Shown: positions 48,669-59,767, counted from the stretch's first letter. The stretch: 64,000 nucleotides of DNA from Herbaspirillum sp. SJZ106 (GCF_006715495.1 NZ_VFNI01000002.1:496001-560000); one strand, 5' to 3'. Notes: a model not told the origin generated them from the sequence alone. Numbers and translations are program-made.

Positions 48669-49291
48669 CAAACCTCGATGTAAGCCGGCCAGCCGCTGCC
48701 GCCGACGATGAAAAGCGCCGCCGTCGCGGCCGCTGGAAGATGCTGCTGGTGGTGCTGGTGTGCGCGGCGCCGATGATCGCCTCGTATTTCACCTATTACG
48801 TGATCAAGCCGGAGAGCCGCAACAATTACGGCACGCTGATCGACCCGCGCCAGTATCCGATTCCCGACCTGGGCAGCAGCGCGCTCGACGGCGACCGCGC
48901 CGGGCTGGAGGATTACAAGGGCAAGTGGATCATGCTGCAGGTGGACAGCGCCGACTGTGCCGCCGCCTGCCGCAACAAACTGTTCACCATGCGCCAGCTG
49001 CGGCTGATGCAAGGCAAGGACATGGAGCGCATCGAACGCGTCTGGCTGGTGACCGACAAGGCGCCGGTGGAGACCATGCTCATCCGCGAATACGACGGCA
49101 CCGATATGCTGCGGGTGGATGCCGCCAGGCTGAAGGCCTGGCTGCCGGTGGAAGCGGGCGGCGCGGCCGAGGATCATATCTACCTGATCGATCCGCTGGG
49201 CAATCTGATGATGCGTTTCCCCAAGGACCCGGATCCGGGCAAGATGAAGAAGGATATTTCCAAGCTGCTGCGCGCCTCGGCCATTGGCTAG
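48665..49291 (+). CDS. Membrane-anchored SCO-like protein
   Basis: A 208-residue protein with a basic N terminus, one membrane helix at about 26-45 and a thioredoxin-like periplasmic domain. A CxxxC pair (DCAAACRNKL near 99-108) sits where Sco proteins bind copper. VWLVTDKAPVETML and DHIYLIDPLGNLMMRFPKDPDP near the end fit the fold. It overlaps surf1 by four bases and precedes ctaA. It is distinct from the Sco protein at 51362. A role in oxidase copper or thiol chemistry is inferred. Confidence 0.75.
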   Translation: MTNLDVSRPAAAADDEKRRRRGRWKMLLVVLVCAAPMIASYFTYYVIKPESRNNYGTLIDPRQYPIPDLGSSALDGDRAGLEDYKGKWIMLQVDSADCAAACRNKLFTMRQLRLMQGKDMERIERVWLVTDKAPVETMLIREYDGTDMLRVDAARLKAWLPVEAGGAAEDHIYLIDPLGNLMMRFPKDPDPGKMKKDISKLLRASAIG

Positions 49292-49324
49292 GCCAGGCGT
49301 GACGCGGCGCAGGTTTGAAAGAAG

Positions 49325-50467
49325 ATGAACGCAACGACGCTGATTGAATTGGGGCTGACCGGCCTCCTGGTGGCCTTGATTCCGCTCTCGCTGGTATGGC
49401 GGGCCAAGGGCTTCGACAACAAGTACCGCAAGCTGGTGTGGGTGACGCTGTTCTTCACCTTCGACCTGATCATGTTCGGCGCCTTCACGCGGCTCACCGA
49501 TTCCGGCCTGGGCTGCCCGGACTGGCCGGGCTGCTACAACCATTCCAATCCTTTGCTGGCGCATGCGCATATCAACGCCGCGCAGGAAGCCATGCCGACC
49601 GGCCCGGTGACCTGGAGCAAGGCCTGGATCGAGATGACGCACCGCTATCTCGCCATGGCGGTGGGCGTGCTGATCATCGCGCTGATGGCGATGGCCTGGC
49701 GACGCTGGATCAAGTCGCAGGGAACCGAATCCCAATACCGCCCGTGGTTCCCGACGGCCTTGCTGGGCTTTGTCTGCCTGCAAGGCGCCTTCGGCGCCTG
49801 GACCGTGACCATGAAGCTGCAACCCGTCATCGTCACCATCCACCTGCTGCTGGGATTGACGCTGTTGGCCATGCTGGTCTGGCTGGCCGCGCGCCAGAGT
49901 CCGCACCTGCCGGTGACGCCCGCCGCCCGGGCGCTGGTGTGGCCCGCCACGCTAGGGCTGGCGCTGCTGACGCTGCAGATCGCGCTGGGCGGCTGGGTCA
50001 GCACCAATTACGCGGCGCTGGCCTGCACCGACTTTCCGCTATGCAACGGCAAGCTGGTGCCGGACATGGATTTCGAACATGGCTTCACCCTGTGGCGCCA
50101 TCTGGGCATGACGGCCGGCGGCGACTTCCTGCCGTTCCAGGCGTTGACGGCGATCCACTGGGTGCATCGCAGTTTCGCCTTTGTCGTGATCTTGTATGTC
50201 GTGTGGCTGGCGCACAAGGCGCTGCGCGACGAGGGCCTGCGCAAGAGCGGCCGCTGGCTCCTGATCATCGTGGGGTTGCAACTGGCCACGGGCCTGGCGA
50301 CCATCTACCTGAACTGGCCGCTGGCCATTGCTGTGGTGCACAACGGCGGGGCCGCGCTGCTGGTCATATTGCTGGTCATGTTAAACTACAAGACTCGATA
50401 CGCTCCCGCCGGCATCGCCGAGGCTAATCCGCAGCCGGCCGTTGCCGCGCCACTAGGCTCTGTATGA
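49325..50467 (+). CDS. ctaA: Heme A synthase (Cox15/CtaA)
   Basis: A 380-residue membrane enzyme that oxidises a heme O methyl group to form heme A. About eight helices are visible. Conserved signatures are [20 protein letters not shown] near 58-77 and [13 protein letters not shown] second repeat half has [21 protein letters not shown] near 222-242 and [10 protein letters not shown]. The two halves reflect the internal duplication of the family. It overlaps ctaB by four bases, so heme A and heme O synthesis are co-translated. Confidence 0.95.
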   Translation: MNATTLIELGLTGLLVALIPLSLVWRAKGFDNKYRKLVWVTLFFTFDLIMFGAFTRLTDSGLGCPDWPGCYNHSNPLLAHAHINAAQEAMPTGPVTWSKAWIEMTHRYLAMAVGVLIIALMAMAWRRWIKSQGTESQYRPWFPTALLGFVCLQGAFGAWTVTMKLQPVIVTIHLLLGLTLLAMLVWLAARQSPHLPVTPAARALVWPATLGLALLTLQIALGGWVSTNYAALACTDFPLCNGKLVPDMDFEHGFTLWRHLGMTAGGDFLPFQALTAIHWVHRSFAFVVILYVVWLAHKALRDEGLRKSGRWLLIIVGLQLATGLATIYLNWPLAIAVVHNGGAALLVILLVMLNYKTRYAPAGIAEANPQPAVAAPLGSV

Positions 50468-51357
50468 CCACACTGACCGCCCAACCCAACCGCATCGCCC
50501 AGTACTGGGCCCTGACCAAGCCGCGCGTGACGCAGCTGGCCGTGTTCTGCGCCGTGATCGGCATGTTCCTGTCGACCCCGGAGCTGCCGGACTGGCACAA
50601 GGTGGTGTTCGGTACCGTGGGCATCTGGCTGCTGGCCGGCGCCGCGTTCGCGATCAACTGCCTGGTCGAACGCGAAATCGATTCGCGCATGGCGCGCACC
50701 GCCCGCCGTCCGTTGGCGCGCGGCGAGATCACCGTGGCGCAGACGCTGGTATTCTCGGGCGTCATCGGCGGCCTGGGCATGTGGGTGCTCTACAACCTGG
50801 TCAATCCGCTGACCATGTGGCTGACCTTCGCCACCTTCGTCGGCTACGCCATCATCTACACCATCGTCCTCAAGCCCGCTACGCCGCAGAACATCGTGAT
50901 CGGCGGCCTGGCCGGCGCCATGCCGCCGGCGCTGGGCTGGGCCGCGATCGCCAACGACGTGCCGATGCAGGCCTGGGTGCTGGTGATGATCATCTTCATC
51001 TGGACCCCGCCGCACTTCTGGGCGCTGGCCATGTACCGCCGCGACGACTACGCCAAGTCCGGCCTGCCGATGCTGCCGATCACGCATGGCATGGACGTGA
51101 CCAAGTTCCACATCCTGATGTACACCATCGCGCTGCTGGCGACCAGCATGCTGCCCTTTGCCATCGGAATGAGCGGCCTGATCTACCTGGGTACCGCCAT
51201 CGTGCTGGGCGGCATCTTCTTCTGGCATTCGTGGCAGATCTACCGCCACTACACCGACCTGATCGCCCGCAAGGCATTTGCCTACTCCATCGTCTACCTG
51301 TCGATCCTGTTCGCGGTGCTGCTGGTGGATCACTATTTCCTGTTCCGTACCTTCTGA
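50464..51357 (+). CDS. ctaB: Protoheme IX farnesyltransferase (heme O synthase)
   Basis: A 297-residue membrane prenyltransferase of the UbiA superfamily that makes heme O from heme B and farnesyl diphosphate. The first Asp-rich type motif is [20 protein letters not shown] near 65-84. The second is near [19 protein letters not shown] at about 190-208. [10 protein letters not shown] is a family signature. It lies between ctaA and sco. Confidence 0.96.
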   Translation: MTTLTAQPNRIAQYWALTKPRVTQLAVFCAVIGMFLSTPELPDWHKVVFGTVGIWLLAGAAFAINCLVEREIDSRMARTARRPLARGEITVAQTLVFSGVIGGLGMWVLYNLVNPLTMWLTFATFVGYAIIYTIVLKPATPQNIVIGGLAGAMPPALGWAAIANDVPMQAWVLVMIIFIWTPPHFWALAMYRRDDYAKSGLPMLPITHGMDVTKFHILMYTIALLATSMLPFAIGMSGLIYLGTAIVLGGIFFWHSWQIYRHYTDLIARKAFAYSIVYLSILFAVLLVDHYFLFRTF

Positions 51358-51361
51358 CCTG

Positions 51362-51952
51362 ATGACGCGATTCCTCTCCACGCTGCTGCTGGCAGCCTGC
51401 GCTACCTTGCTGGTCGCTTGCGGCCAGTCCAAGCCAGAACTCAAGTTCAACAACACCGATGTCACCGGCCTGGATTACGCCAAGGACTTCGCGCTGACCG
51501 ACCATACCGGCAAGCCGCGCACCCTTGCCGACTTCAAGGGCAAGGCGGTGGTGATGTTCTTCGGCTATACCCAATGCCCGGACGTGTGCCCGACCACCAT
51601 GGTCGAGATGGCCAACGTGATGAAGGAACTCGGCCCGGATGCAGACCGCGTGCAGGTGCTGTTCGTCACCGTCGATCCGGAGCGCGACACGCAGGAAATC
51701 CTGTCGCAATATGTGCCGGCGTTCGACAAGCGTTTCCTCGGCCTGCGCGGCGACCTGGCGCAGACGGAAAAGGTGGCCAAGGAATTCAAGGTGTTCTATC
51801 AGAAGGTGCCGGGCAAGCAGCCGGGCAGCTATACGATGGACCACACCGCGGGCAGCTATGTGTTCGACCCGCAAGGACGCATCCGCCTGTTCGTCAAGCA
51901 CGGCCAGGACCCGCAGATGCTGGCGCACGATCTCAAGCAGTTGTTGTCCTGA
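51362..51952 (+). CDS. sco: SCO family copper chaperone lipoprotein
   Basis: A 196-residue periplasmic protein with a lipobox-like LLVACG (Cys20) that delivers copper to the CuA centre of CoxB. The Cu ligands are the CxxxC pair in CPDVCPTT near 76-83 and the distal His in MDHTAGSYVFD. FTVDPERDTQ appears as VTVDPERDTQEIL. It follows ctaB by four bases and closes the oxidase assembly operon, with a terminator after it. Confidence 0.94.
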   Translation: MTRFLSTLLLAACATLLVACGQSKPELKFNNTDVTGLDYAKDFALTDHTGKPRTLADFKGKAVVMFFGYTQCPDVCPTTMVEMANVMKELGPDADRVQVLFVTVDPERDTQEILSQYVPAFDKRFLGLRGDLAQTEKVAKEFKVFYQKVPGKQPGSYTMDHTAGSYVFDPQGRIRLFVKHGQDPQMLAHDLKQLLS

Positions 51953-51998
51953 GCGAAACAGTACCGATACGTACCCGATAACCCGATACATACCGATA

Positions 51999-52033
51999 AA
52001 AAGAAAGGCACCCGAGGGTGCCTTTCTTTTTTG
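51999..52033. terminator. Bidirectional terminator between sco and rpoH
   Basis: AAAAAGAAAGGCACCC pairs with GGGTGCCTTTCTTTTTT around a two-base loop and serves the two convergent genes. Confidence 0.9.
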
Positions 52034-52051
52034 TTGCCTTGCTTGTGGAGA

Positions 52052-52951
<900 letters not shown>

Positions 52952-53030
52952 TGATTCTCCTTGTTTCCTGAACGGAGGGACGTGTAGATTAAAGCAATGC
53001 TTTAAAACTGGAGCATTTCGATAAGGTATT

Positions 53031-53057
53031 TTAGCACTCGTCAATTGAGAGTGCTAA
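53031..53057. promoter_or_regulatory. Perfect CIRCE operator upstream of rpoH
   Basis: TTAGCACTC, nine bases, GAGTGCTAA: an exact match to the CIRCE consensus bound by the HrcA repressor. It lies about 80-105 bases before the rpoH start codon. It implies that rpoH is repressed by HrcA and released on heat shock. Confidence 0.93.
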
Positions 53058-53245
53058 TTGCAAGTTTGGAAGACCCCGATAGAACTGCCCTATTGCAGTT
53101 TTGATAATCATTGCTTTCGTCCCTGAATATTAGAAGGGCATCCGGGATGAAAGTTGCTGCGGCAGGTCAAAAAGAAAGTCAAAAACCTGTAACAATTTTT
53201 GCAAGACGATAAAGTTAAAATTTGATCGTTTTTCAAGGCCCCAAT

Positions 53246-53277
53246 GAAAAATGGCCGCTGGCGATGCCGGCGGCCAT
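53246..53277 (-). terminator. Terminator after ftsX
   Basis: On the minus strand ATGGCCGC pairs with GCGGCCAT around an 11-base loop and is followed by TTTTC. It separates ftsX from rpoH. The region 53058-53245 shows nothing else. Confidence 0.75.
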
Positions 53278-53299
53278 TGCATTGCGGGAATGCTTGCTT

Positions 53300-54223
53300 T
53301 TACTGCATGCGCGCCAAGTGCCTGCGCACCGACATCATCGCGCCGAACAGGCCGAGCAGGGCGCTCACCGCCAGCAGCAGGCAGATCGCCATGGCGCTGG
53401 GCAGCGCCAGCTGGAATTCGGATGCATACAGGTGGGCGAAATCCAGAATGGCCGCGTTCAGCGGCTGCTGCGCGGCGATCACCAGGCCCAGCGCCACCGC
53501 TCCGGCACACAAGCCGAGCAAGGCGCCGGTGTAGTAAAACGGGCGATGGATGAACGCGTTGGTGGCGCCGAGGAGGCGCGAGACCTCGATTTCCTCGCGC
53601 TGCGTCATCACCTGCAGGCGGATGGTGTTGAACACCACCGCCACCACCACCGCACCCAGCGTGATACCCAGGAACAGCAGCACCAGCCGCAGGATGCGCA
53701 GCAGCGCCGCCAGCCGCTTGACCCAGGCCGAGTCGATTTGCACCGTGTCCACGCCCGGCTGGTTGGTGAGCTTTTGCGCGATATCGTCGACCCGGCCGGC
53801 ATCCATGGCGTTCTGGAAGCCCGGCAGGCGCAGCACGAAGCTGTCCGGCAATGGATTGCTGCCCAGCGTGGCCAGCACGTCGGCCAGGCCGCTCTTGTTC
53901 TTCATGGCATCGAACGCCTTTTCGCGCGGGATGAATTCCACGCGGCCCACCGTATCGCTGTCCTTGAGCACCTGGGCGATGGTCTTGCCCATGGCCTGCG
54001 CGGCATCGCGGCTGGCATCCATCTTCATGAAGATGCTGATCTCGGGCTCGACCGACATCTGGTCGGAAATCGGCCGCACGTTCTCCAGCGCCGACAGGCC
54101 GGCAAACGGCAGCGCCAGCGCGATCGACACCACCAGCACGTTAAGGATGAAGTTGCCCGGCGAGCGCAGCAGGTGGCGCAGCGCGTCGGCCGCGGCGGCG
54201 AGGTGTTGGCGCAGCCAGTTCAT
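53300..54223 (-). CDS. ftsX: Cell division protein FtsX
   Basis: A 307-residue membrane protein of the FtsEX complex, which controls septal peptidoglycan hydrolases. One helix at about 24-44 is followed by a periplasmic domain and then three helices in the C-terminal FtsX region (about 170-305). FILNVLVVSIALALPFAGL and RLLGATNAFIHRPFYYTGALLG match the family. It overlaps ftsE by four bases. Confidence 0.94.
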   Translation of the reverse strand: MNWLRQHLAAAADALRHLLRSPGNFILNVLVVSIALALPFAGLSALENVRPISDQMSVEPEISIFMKMDASRDAAQAMGKTIAQVLKDSDTVGRVEFIPREKAFDAMKNKSGLADVLATLGSNPLPDSFVLRLPGFQNAMDAGRVDDIAQKLTNQPGVDTVQIDSAWVKRLAALLRILRLVLLFLGITLGAVVVAVVFNTIRLQVMTQREEIEVSRLLGATNAFIHRPFYYTGALLGLCAGAVALGLVIAAQQPLNAAILDFAHLYASEFQLALPSAMAICLLLAVSALLGLFGAMMSVRRHLARMQ

Positions 54224-54915
54224 GGCGACACCTCCACCGGATTGGCCACGCCGTTGTGCCAGCCATCGACGATGCGGCCGCGGTCCAGGTAGACGATGCG
54301 GTCGGCGCCGGTCAGGTATTGCTCGTCATGGGTCGAGATCAGGCAGGTCACGCCCACGCCGTGGAACGACTTGAGCGCGGCCAGCACCTTGTTGGCGTTG
54401 GCGCGGTCGAGGTTGGCGGTGGGCTCGTCGGCCAGGATGATCTGCGGGCGGTTGACGATGGCGCGGGCGATGGCCACGCGCTGCTGCTCGCCGCCGGACA
54501 GTTCCTGCGGCTCGGACTGCGCCTTGTCCAGCAGGTCGACCTTGTCCAGCGCGGCGCGCGCGCGCTTTTCGGCATCCGCGCGGGAGGCGCCGGTGACGAT
54601 CAGCGGCAGCATCACGTTGGCCAGCAGGTTGCGGTCCAGCAGCAGGCGCTGCTGCTGGAAGATCAGGCCCAGGTTGCGGCGCAGGTAGGGCAGGCCGGAG
54701 CCCTTGATGGCGCCGATGTCCTGGCCGCTCACGGTCAGTTTGCCCGCGCTCGGGCGTTCGATCGCCGCGATCATCTTCAGCAGCGTCGATTTGCCGGCGC
54801 CGGACGGGCCGGCCAGGAACAGCAGCTCGCCCTTGCCGACCGACAGCGAGATGTCGCGCAAGGCATAGACCTCGCGCGAATATTGTTTGGATACCCGGGA
54901 AAATTCAATCATCAA
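54220..54915 (-). CDS. ftsE: Cell division ATP-binding protein FtsE
   Basis: A 231-residue ABC ATPase, partner of FtsX. Walker A is GPSGAGKST at 36-44, the signature is ELSGGEQQRVAIARAI near 138-153, and Walker B is IILADEPTANLD near 159-170. ISTHDEQYL carries the switch His. It begins one base before the ftsY stop codon region, so ftsY-ftsE-ftsX form one unit. Confidence 0.95.
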   Translation of the reverse strand: MMIEFSRVSKQYSREVYALRDISLSVGKGELLFLAGPSGAGKSTLLKMIAAIERPSAGKLTVSGQDIGAIKGSGLPYLRRNLGLIFQQQRLLLDRNLLANVMLPLIVTGASRADAEKRARAALDKVDLLDKAQSEPQELSGGEQQRVAIARAIVNRPQIILADEPTANLDRANANKVLAALKSFHGVGVTCLISTHDEQYLTGADRIVYLDRGRIVDGWHNGVANPVEVSP

Positions 54916-54916
54916 T

Positions 54917-56086
54917 TCAGCTCAAGAGGGCGTCGACGAAATCGGTGGCGTTGAAGGGCTGCAGGTCTTCGATCTTTTCGCCCACGCCGATGAAATACAG
55001 CGGCACCGGCCGGGTCTTGGCGATCGCGGCCAGGATGCCGCCCTTGGCGGTGCCGTCGAGCTTGGTCACCACCAGCCCGGTCAGGCCCAGCGCATCGTCG
55101 AAGGCCTTGACCTGGGCCAGCGCGTTCTGTCCGGTGTTGCCGTCGATGACCAGCAGCACTTCATGCGGCGCCGAGGCCATGCCCTTGGCGATCACGCGCT
55201 TGATCTTCTTGAGTTCGTCCATCAGGTGCAATTGCGTCGGCAGGCGGCCGGCGGTATCGACCATCACTACGCTGGTGCCGCGCGCCTGCGCCGAATGCAC
55301 GGCATCGAACGCGACCGCGGCCGGGTCGCCCGACTCCTGGGCGATCACGCTGACATTGTTGCGCTCGCCCCAGATCGCCAGTTGCTCGCGCGCGGCGGCG
55401 CGGAAGGTGTCGCCGGCGGCCAGCAGCACCGACTGGCCGTGGGCCTGCAGGTGCAGGGCCAGCTTGCCGATGGTGGTGGTCTTGCCGGCGCCGTTGACGC
55501 CGGCGATCATCATCACCAGCGGCTGTTCTCGGCCCAGCACCAGCGGCCGCTGCAGCGGCTGCAGCAGATCGATCAGCAGGCCGCGCAAGGCGGTGCGCAC
55601 CTGGTCGGCCTCGGCCAGGCGCTCGGTCTTGACCTTTTTCTTCAGTTCGTCCAGCAGCCATTGGGTGGCTTCGACGCCGGCGTCGGACATCAGCAGCGCC
55701 GACTCCAGCTCGTCGTACAGGTCGTCGTCGATGCGCGCGCCGACAAACAGCGTGGTCAGGTTGCTGGACGTCTTGGACAAGCCCGATTTCAGGCGCGACA
55801 GCCAGGAGCGCTTGGCTTCGGGCGTCGGCTGGGGAGCTTCGACGATGTCGATGTCTTCGGCTGAGTCCTCGGCGGCAGGTTCGGCAAGGTTGCCGGCCTC
55901 AGGCTGGGCCGGAGGCAGATCCGGAGGCAGATCCGGAGGCAGATCGGCCTCGTCCGGCGGGGTTGCCGGCACGGCAACAGAGGGTGTGGCTGGCGTTTCA
56001 GGCTGGACGGGGGCCGCCGGCTGGATTTCCGGCTGCACTTCCGGCTCGGCTTGCGGCTTGGGTTTTCTTTTGAAGAAACTAAACAT
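54917..56086 (-). CDS. ftsY: Signal recognition particle receptor FtsY
   Basis: A 389-residue SRP receptor GTPase that docks ribosomes at the membrane for protein insertion. I start at 56086 ([11 protein letters not shown]), typical for FtsY. An acidic, Pro-rich A domain (about 12-95) contains the repeated PPDL encoded by three 12-base direct repeats near 55913-55948. The NG domain follows, with [25 protein letters not shown] and [10 protein letters not shown]. It is divergent from the M16 peptidase gene. Confidence 0.95.
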   Translation of the reverse strand: MFSFFKRKPKPQAEPEVQPEIQPAAPVQPETPATPSVAVPATPPDEADLPPDLPPDLPPAQPEAGNLAEPAAEDSAEDIDIVEAPQPTPEAKRSWLSRLKSGLSKTSSNLTTLFVGARIDDDLYDELESALLMSDAGVEATQWLLDELKKKVKTERLAEADQVRTALRGLLIDLLQPLQRPLVLGREQPLVMMIAGVNGAGKTTTIGKLALHLQAHGQSVLLAAGDTFRAAAREQLAIWGERNNVSVIAQESGDPAAVAFDAVHSAQARGTSVVMVDTAGRLPTQLHLMDELKKIKRVIAKGMASAPHEVLLVIDGNTGQNALAQVKAFDDALGLTGLVVTKLDGTAKGGILAAIAKTRPVPLYFIGVGEKIEDLQPFNATDFVDALLS

Positions 56087-56291
56087 CGGTGGCGGAATGG
56101 AATCGGTCTGGTTGTTGCCTGCGGCGCAAGCGGTGTGGGGCGCCGCAGGGCGATCCTGGCGGATCGGGTTGCGAGGAAGGCGCCGGAACATGCCCTGACA
56201 AGCGCATGGGACAGGTTACAATTGCCCATCCACAAGACCCGCGCACAGCCGCCAGGGTCAATGAATCCCGCATTTTATCAGAGCACAGCGA

Positions 56292-57662
56292 ATGAAATTG
56301 AAGATCAGGGCCATCCTCACCATCGGTCTTTTCGGCTTTTGCGCGGCGCTGGCACAGGCGCAGACGGCCCAGGAATTCGTGCTCAAGAACGGGATGAAGG
56401 TGGTGGTCAAGGAAGACCGCCGCGCGCCGACGGCCGTCCAGATGGTCTGGTACAAGGTCGGTTCGGTCGATGAGCTCAACGGCACCACCGGCATCTCGCA
56501 TGCGCTGGAACACATGATGTTCAAGGGCACCAAGAGGCACAAGGCCGGCGAATTCAGTCGCCTGGTGGCCGAGATGGGCGGGCGCGAGAATGCCTTTACC
56601 GCCAACGACTACACCGCCTATTTCCAGCAGATCGAGAAATCCCACCTGGAAGCCGTGATGGCGCTGGAAGCCGACCGCATGGCCAACCTGCAGTTCGACG
56701 CCGGCGAGTTCGCCAAGGAAATCCGGGTGGTCATGGAAGAGCGCCGCTGGCGCACCGACGACCAGCCCATGGGCTTGCTCCACGAGGCGCTCAACGCCGT
56801 CGCCTGGACTGCACACCCTTATCGCCATCCGGTGGTGGGCTGGATGGACGACCTGCAGCACATGACCGTGCAGGATATCGCCGCCTGGTACCGCCAATGG
56901 TACGCGCCCAACAATGCCACCCTGGTGGTGGCGGGCGACGTCGATGCCCGGCGCGTGCTGGCGCTGGCCAACAAGTATTTCGGCAAGATCCCGCCGCACG
57001 CGCTGCCGCCGGGAAAGCCGCAGAACGAGCCGCAGCAGTTGGGCATGCGCCGCGTCACAGTCAAGGCGCCGGCCGAGAATCCCTATGTGGTGCTGGGTTT
57101 CAAGGTGCCGGGTTTGCGCGATGTCGAGCAGGACCAGGAGGCCTACGCGCTGGATGTCCTCTCGGCAGTGCTCGACGGCTATGAGAACGCCCGCCTGACC
57201 GCCAGCCTGGTGCGCACCGGCAACAAGGCCACCGCGGTCGGCGCCGACTACAGCGGCGTGGCGCGCGGCCCGGTGCTGTTTACGCTGGAAGGCAGCCCGG
57301 CCGAGGGCGTCACCACCGAGCAACTGGAAGGATTGCTGCGCGCCGAAGTCGAGCGCATCGCCAGGGACGGCGTGTCGCCGCAAGAGCTGCAGCGCGTCAA
57401 GACGCAACTCATCGCGTCCCAGACCTACAAGCGTGACTCGGTGTTTGGCCAGGCCATGGAAATCGGCATGATGGAAACCACCGGCATCGGCCAGAAGAAC
57501 ATCGACCGCATCATCGACCGGCTCAAGACCGTCACGCCCGAACAGGTGCAGGCTGTGGCGCAGAAATACTTCAAGGACGACAACCTGACCGTGGCCACGC
57601 TGGTGCCGCTGCCGCTGGACGGCAAGAAGCCCGCACCGCCGCCGCCGGGGATGCTGCACTGA
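56292..57662 (+). CDS. M16 zinc metallopeptidase (catalytic copy)
   Basis: A 456-residue pitrilysin-family peptidase with a signal peptide ending near residue 24 (ALAQA). The inverted zinc motif HxxEH is intact: His70-Ala-Leu-Glu73-His74 in SHALEHMMFKGT, with the distal Glu in VVMEERRWRTDD. The C-terminal domain has the R/Y-type substrate motif region TASLVRTGNKA. A second, non-catalytic M16 gene lies just downstream; such pairs usually form a heterodimer. The substrate is unknown. Confidence 0.92.
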   Translation: MKLKIRAILTIGLFGFCAALAQAQTAQEFVLKNGMKVVVKEDRRAPTAVQMVWYKVGSVDELNGTTGISHALEHMMFKGTKRHKAGEFSRLVAEMGGRENAFTANDYTAYFQQIEKSHLEAVMALEADRMANLQFDAGEFAKEIRVVMEERRWRTDDQPMGLLHEALNAVAWTAHPYRHPVVGWMDDLQHMTVQDIAAWYRQWYAPNNATLVVAGDVDARRVLALANKYFGKIPPHALPPGKPQNEPQQLGMRRVTVKAPAENPYVVLGFKVPGLRDVEQDQEAYALDVLSAVLDGYENARLTASLVRTGNKATAVGADYSGVARGPVLFTLEGSPAEGVTTEQLEGLLRAEVERIARDGVSPQELQRVKTQLIASQTYKRDSVFGQAMEIGMMETTGIGQKNIDRIIDRLKTVTPEQVQAVAQKYFKDDNLTVATLVPLPLDGKKPAPPPPGMLH

Positions 57663-57724
57663 GTATCGGCAGCAACGTCGTTTTTTGCAATCGGCCAGGT
57701 TCGCTGTTCTTCTCGGAGGAAAAC

Positions 57725-58360
57725 ATGCCTGTCATCGTTGTCGCCAATCCCAAAGGCGGAGTCGGAAAAAGCACGCTGTCCACCAACCTGGCCGGGTATT
57801 TCGCCAGCCGCGGGCATGGCGTGCTGCTGGGCGACATCGACCGCCAGCAATCGGCCCGCGCCTGGCTGAATATCCGGCCGCCGCAAGCCCGGCCGATTGC
57901 GACCTGGGAGGTCAGCGAGGACGACATTGCCAAGCCGCCCAAGGGCACCAGCCACGTGGTGCTGGATACGCCGGCCGGCCTGCACGGCTGGCGCCTGAAC
58001 GATACGCTGAAGATGGCCGACAAGGTGTTGGTGCCGCTGCAGCCGTCGATCTTCGATATCCTGGCCACGCAAGACTTCCTGCGCCGCCTGGCCGACGAGA
58101 AAAATGTGCGCAACGGCGAGATCGACGTAGGCATCGTCGGCATGCGGGTCGACGCGCGCACCCGTTCGGCCGAGCAGCTGCATCGCTTCATCGATGGCCT
58201 CAAGCTGCCGGTGCTGGGCTACCTGCGCGATACGCAGAACTATGTGCAACTGGCCGCGCACGGGCTGACGTTGTGGGATATCGCCCCCTCCCGCGTGCAG
58301 CGCGACCTTGAACAGTGGCAGCCGGTGCTGGACTGGGTGGAAAAGAAACACGGCGGATGA
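57725..58360 (+). CDS. ParA/MinD-type ATPase
   Basis: A 211-residue P-loop ATPase with the deviant Walker A motif KGGVGKST at 10-17, DIDRQQSARAWLN near 38-50 and VVLDTPAG near 78-85. The compact size and the tail resemble small orphan ParA proteins such as ParC and PpfA, which position proteins rather than plasmids. There is no ParB partner and no plasmid gene nearby. It lies between two M16 peptidase genes that are normally adjacent, in the same direction. Confidence 0.88.
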   Translation: MPVIVVANPKGGVGKSTLSTNLAGYFASRGHGVLLGDIDRQQSARAWLNIRPPQARPIATWEVSEDDIAKPPKGTSHVVLDTPAGLHGWRLNDTLKMADKVLVPLQPSIFDILATQDFLRRLADEKNVRNGEIDVGIVGMRVDARTRSAEQLHRFIDGLKLPVLGYLRDTQNYVQLAAHGLTLWDIAPSRVQRDLEQWQPVLDWVEKKHGG

Positions 58361-58417
58361 CGCGCCAGGACGTCCCCTGGAACGGGCATCCATCGCTTTT
58401 AATTGGTATCGGGTCTC

Positions 58418-59767
58418 ATGAAAAAATATTTCGGTTTTCTGTTGTTGGCAATCGGCCTCGGCTTCTCGCTGTCCGCCTCGGCGGCGTTGCAAATCCAGTC
58501 GTGGACGCAAGCCGACGGCGCGCGCGTGCTGTTCGTGGCCAACCATGCGATCCCGATGCTGGATGTGAGCGTGCAGTTCGATGCCGGCCAGCGGCGTGAT
58601 CCGGCCGGCCGTGCCGGCCTGGCCGAACTGACCGTGGCCAGCCTGACGCGCGGCGTGGAAGGTGGCCAAGGGCAGGAGGGCGGCGGCCTGAGCGAGGCGC
58701 AGATCCTGGACGGTTTCGCCGATGTCGCGGCCGAACGCAATGCCGGCGCCGGCCAGGACCGCGCCGGCGTCAACCTGCGCACACTGTCGTCGCCGGCCGA
58801 ACGCGATGCATCGCTGGCGTTGCTGGCGCGCATCCTGGCCCACCCCAGCTTTCCGCAAGCCGGCCTGGAGCGCGACAAGGCGCTGGCCATTTCCGGCATC
58901 CGCGAAGAGCTGACCAAGCCCGAGGCCATCGCCGAGAAGGCGTTCATGGCGGCGATCTACGGCAGCCACCCTTATGCCATTGACGCCAGCGAAGCCAGCG
59001 TGCAGGCCATCGGCCGCGATGACATCGTGGCTTTCCACCGAACCCACTATGTGGCCAACCGCGCCGTCATCGCCATGATCGGCGACATCACGCGCGCGCA
59101 GGCCGAACAGATCGCGGCGCGGCTGACCCGCGAATTGCCGCAGGGCGCCCCGTTGCCGGCATTGCCCGAAGTCGCCGCGCCCAAGGGCGGCGAGGTGCGT
59201 ATCGCGCATCCGGCCTCGCAGTCGCACATCCTGATCGGCGCGCCCGCCATCCAGCGCGGCGATGCGGACTTTTTCGCGCTCACGGTGGGCAACTACATCC
59301 TGGGCGGCGGCGGTTTCGTTTCCCGCCTGACCGATGAGGTGCGCGAGAAGCGCGGCCTCGCCTACAGCGTCTATAGCGGCTTCTCGCCGCTGGCGCAGCC
59401 GGGGTCGTTCCAGATCGGCCTGCAGACCCAGAAGGAGCAGACCGGGCAAGCGCTGCAGGTGGTGCGCGACACGCTGGCCCAATTCCTCAAGGACGGCCCG
59501 ACCGCGGCCGAGATGAAAGCGGCCAAGGATAATCTGGCCGGCGGCTTCGCCTTGCGCATCGACAGCAACGCCAAGCTGCTGGAAAACATGGCCGTGATCG
59601 GTTTCTACAACTTGCCGCTGGATTATCTTGAGCGCTGGATCGGCAGCATCCGCGAGGTCGGCATCGCCGACGTGCGTGCGGCATTGCGCCGGCATATCCA
59701 TCCCGAGCAGTTGTCGACGGTCATCGTCGGTGAAGAGGCTCCGGCCGCCGCGACGGCCGCACAGTAA
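58418..59767 (+). CDS. M16 peptidase-like protein (non-catalytic copy)
   Basis: A 449-residue exported M16-family protein with a signal peptide ending near residue 22 (SASAAL). At the place of the HxxEH motif it reads GLAELTVAS, so the zinc ligands are absent. The substrate-binding features remain, for example VREKRGLAYSVYSGFSPLAQPGSF near 310-333. It is the partner subunit of the catalytic M16 protein. I start at the ATG at 58418; a TTG five codons earlier is less likely. rsmD follows 10 bases later. Confidence 0.92.
   Translation: MKKYFGFLLLAIGLGFSLSASAALQIQSWTQADGARVLFVANHAIPMLDVSVQFDAGQRRDPAGRAGLAELTVASLTRGVEGGQGQEGGGLSEAQILDGFADVAAERNAGAGQDRAGVNLRTLSSPAERDASLALLARILAHPSFPQAGLERDKALAISGIREELTKPEAIAEKAFMAAIYGSHPYAIDASEASVQAIGRDDIVAFHRTHYVANRAVIAMIGDITRAQAEQIAARLTRELPQGAPLPALPEVAAPKGGEVRIAHPASQSHILIGAPAIQRGDADFFALTVGNYILGGGGFVSRLTDEVREKRGLAYSVYSGFSPLAQPGSFQIGLQTQKEQTGQALQVVRDTLAQFLKDGPTAAEMKAAKDNLAGGFALRIDSNAKLLENMAVIGFYNLPLDYLERWIGSIREVGIADVRAALRRHIHPEQLSTVIVGEEAPAAATAAQ

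Noticed and set aside
57725..58360. Plasmid partition locus
   Set aside because: There is no ParB gene, parS-like repeat or replication gene, and the flanking genes are core chromosomal.
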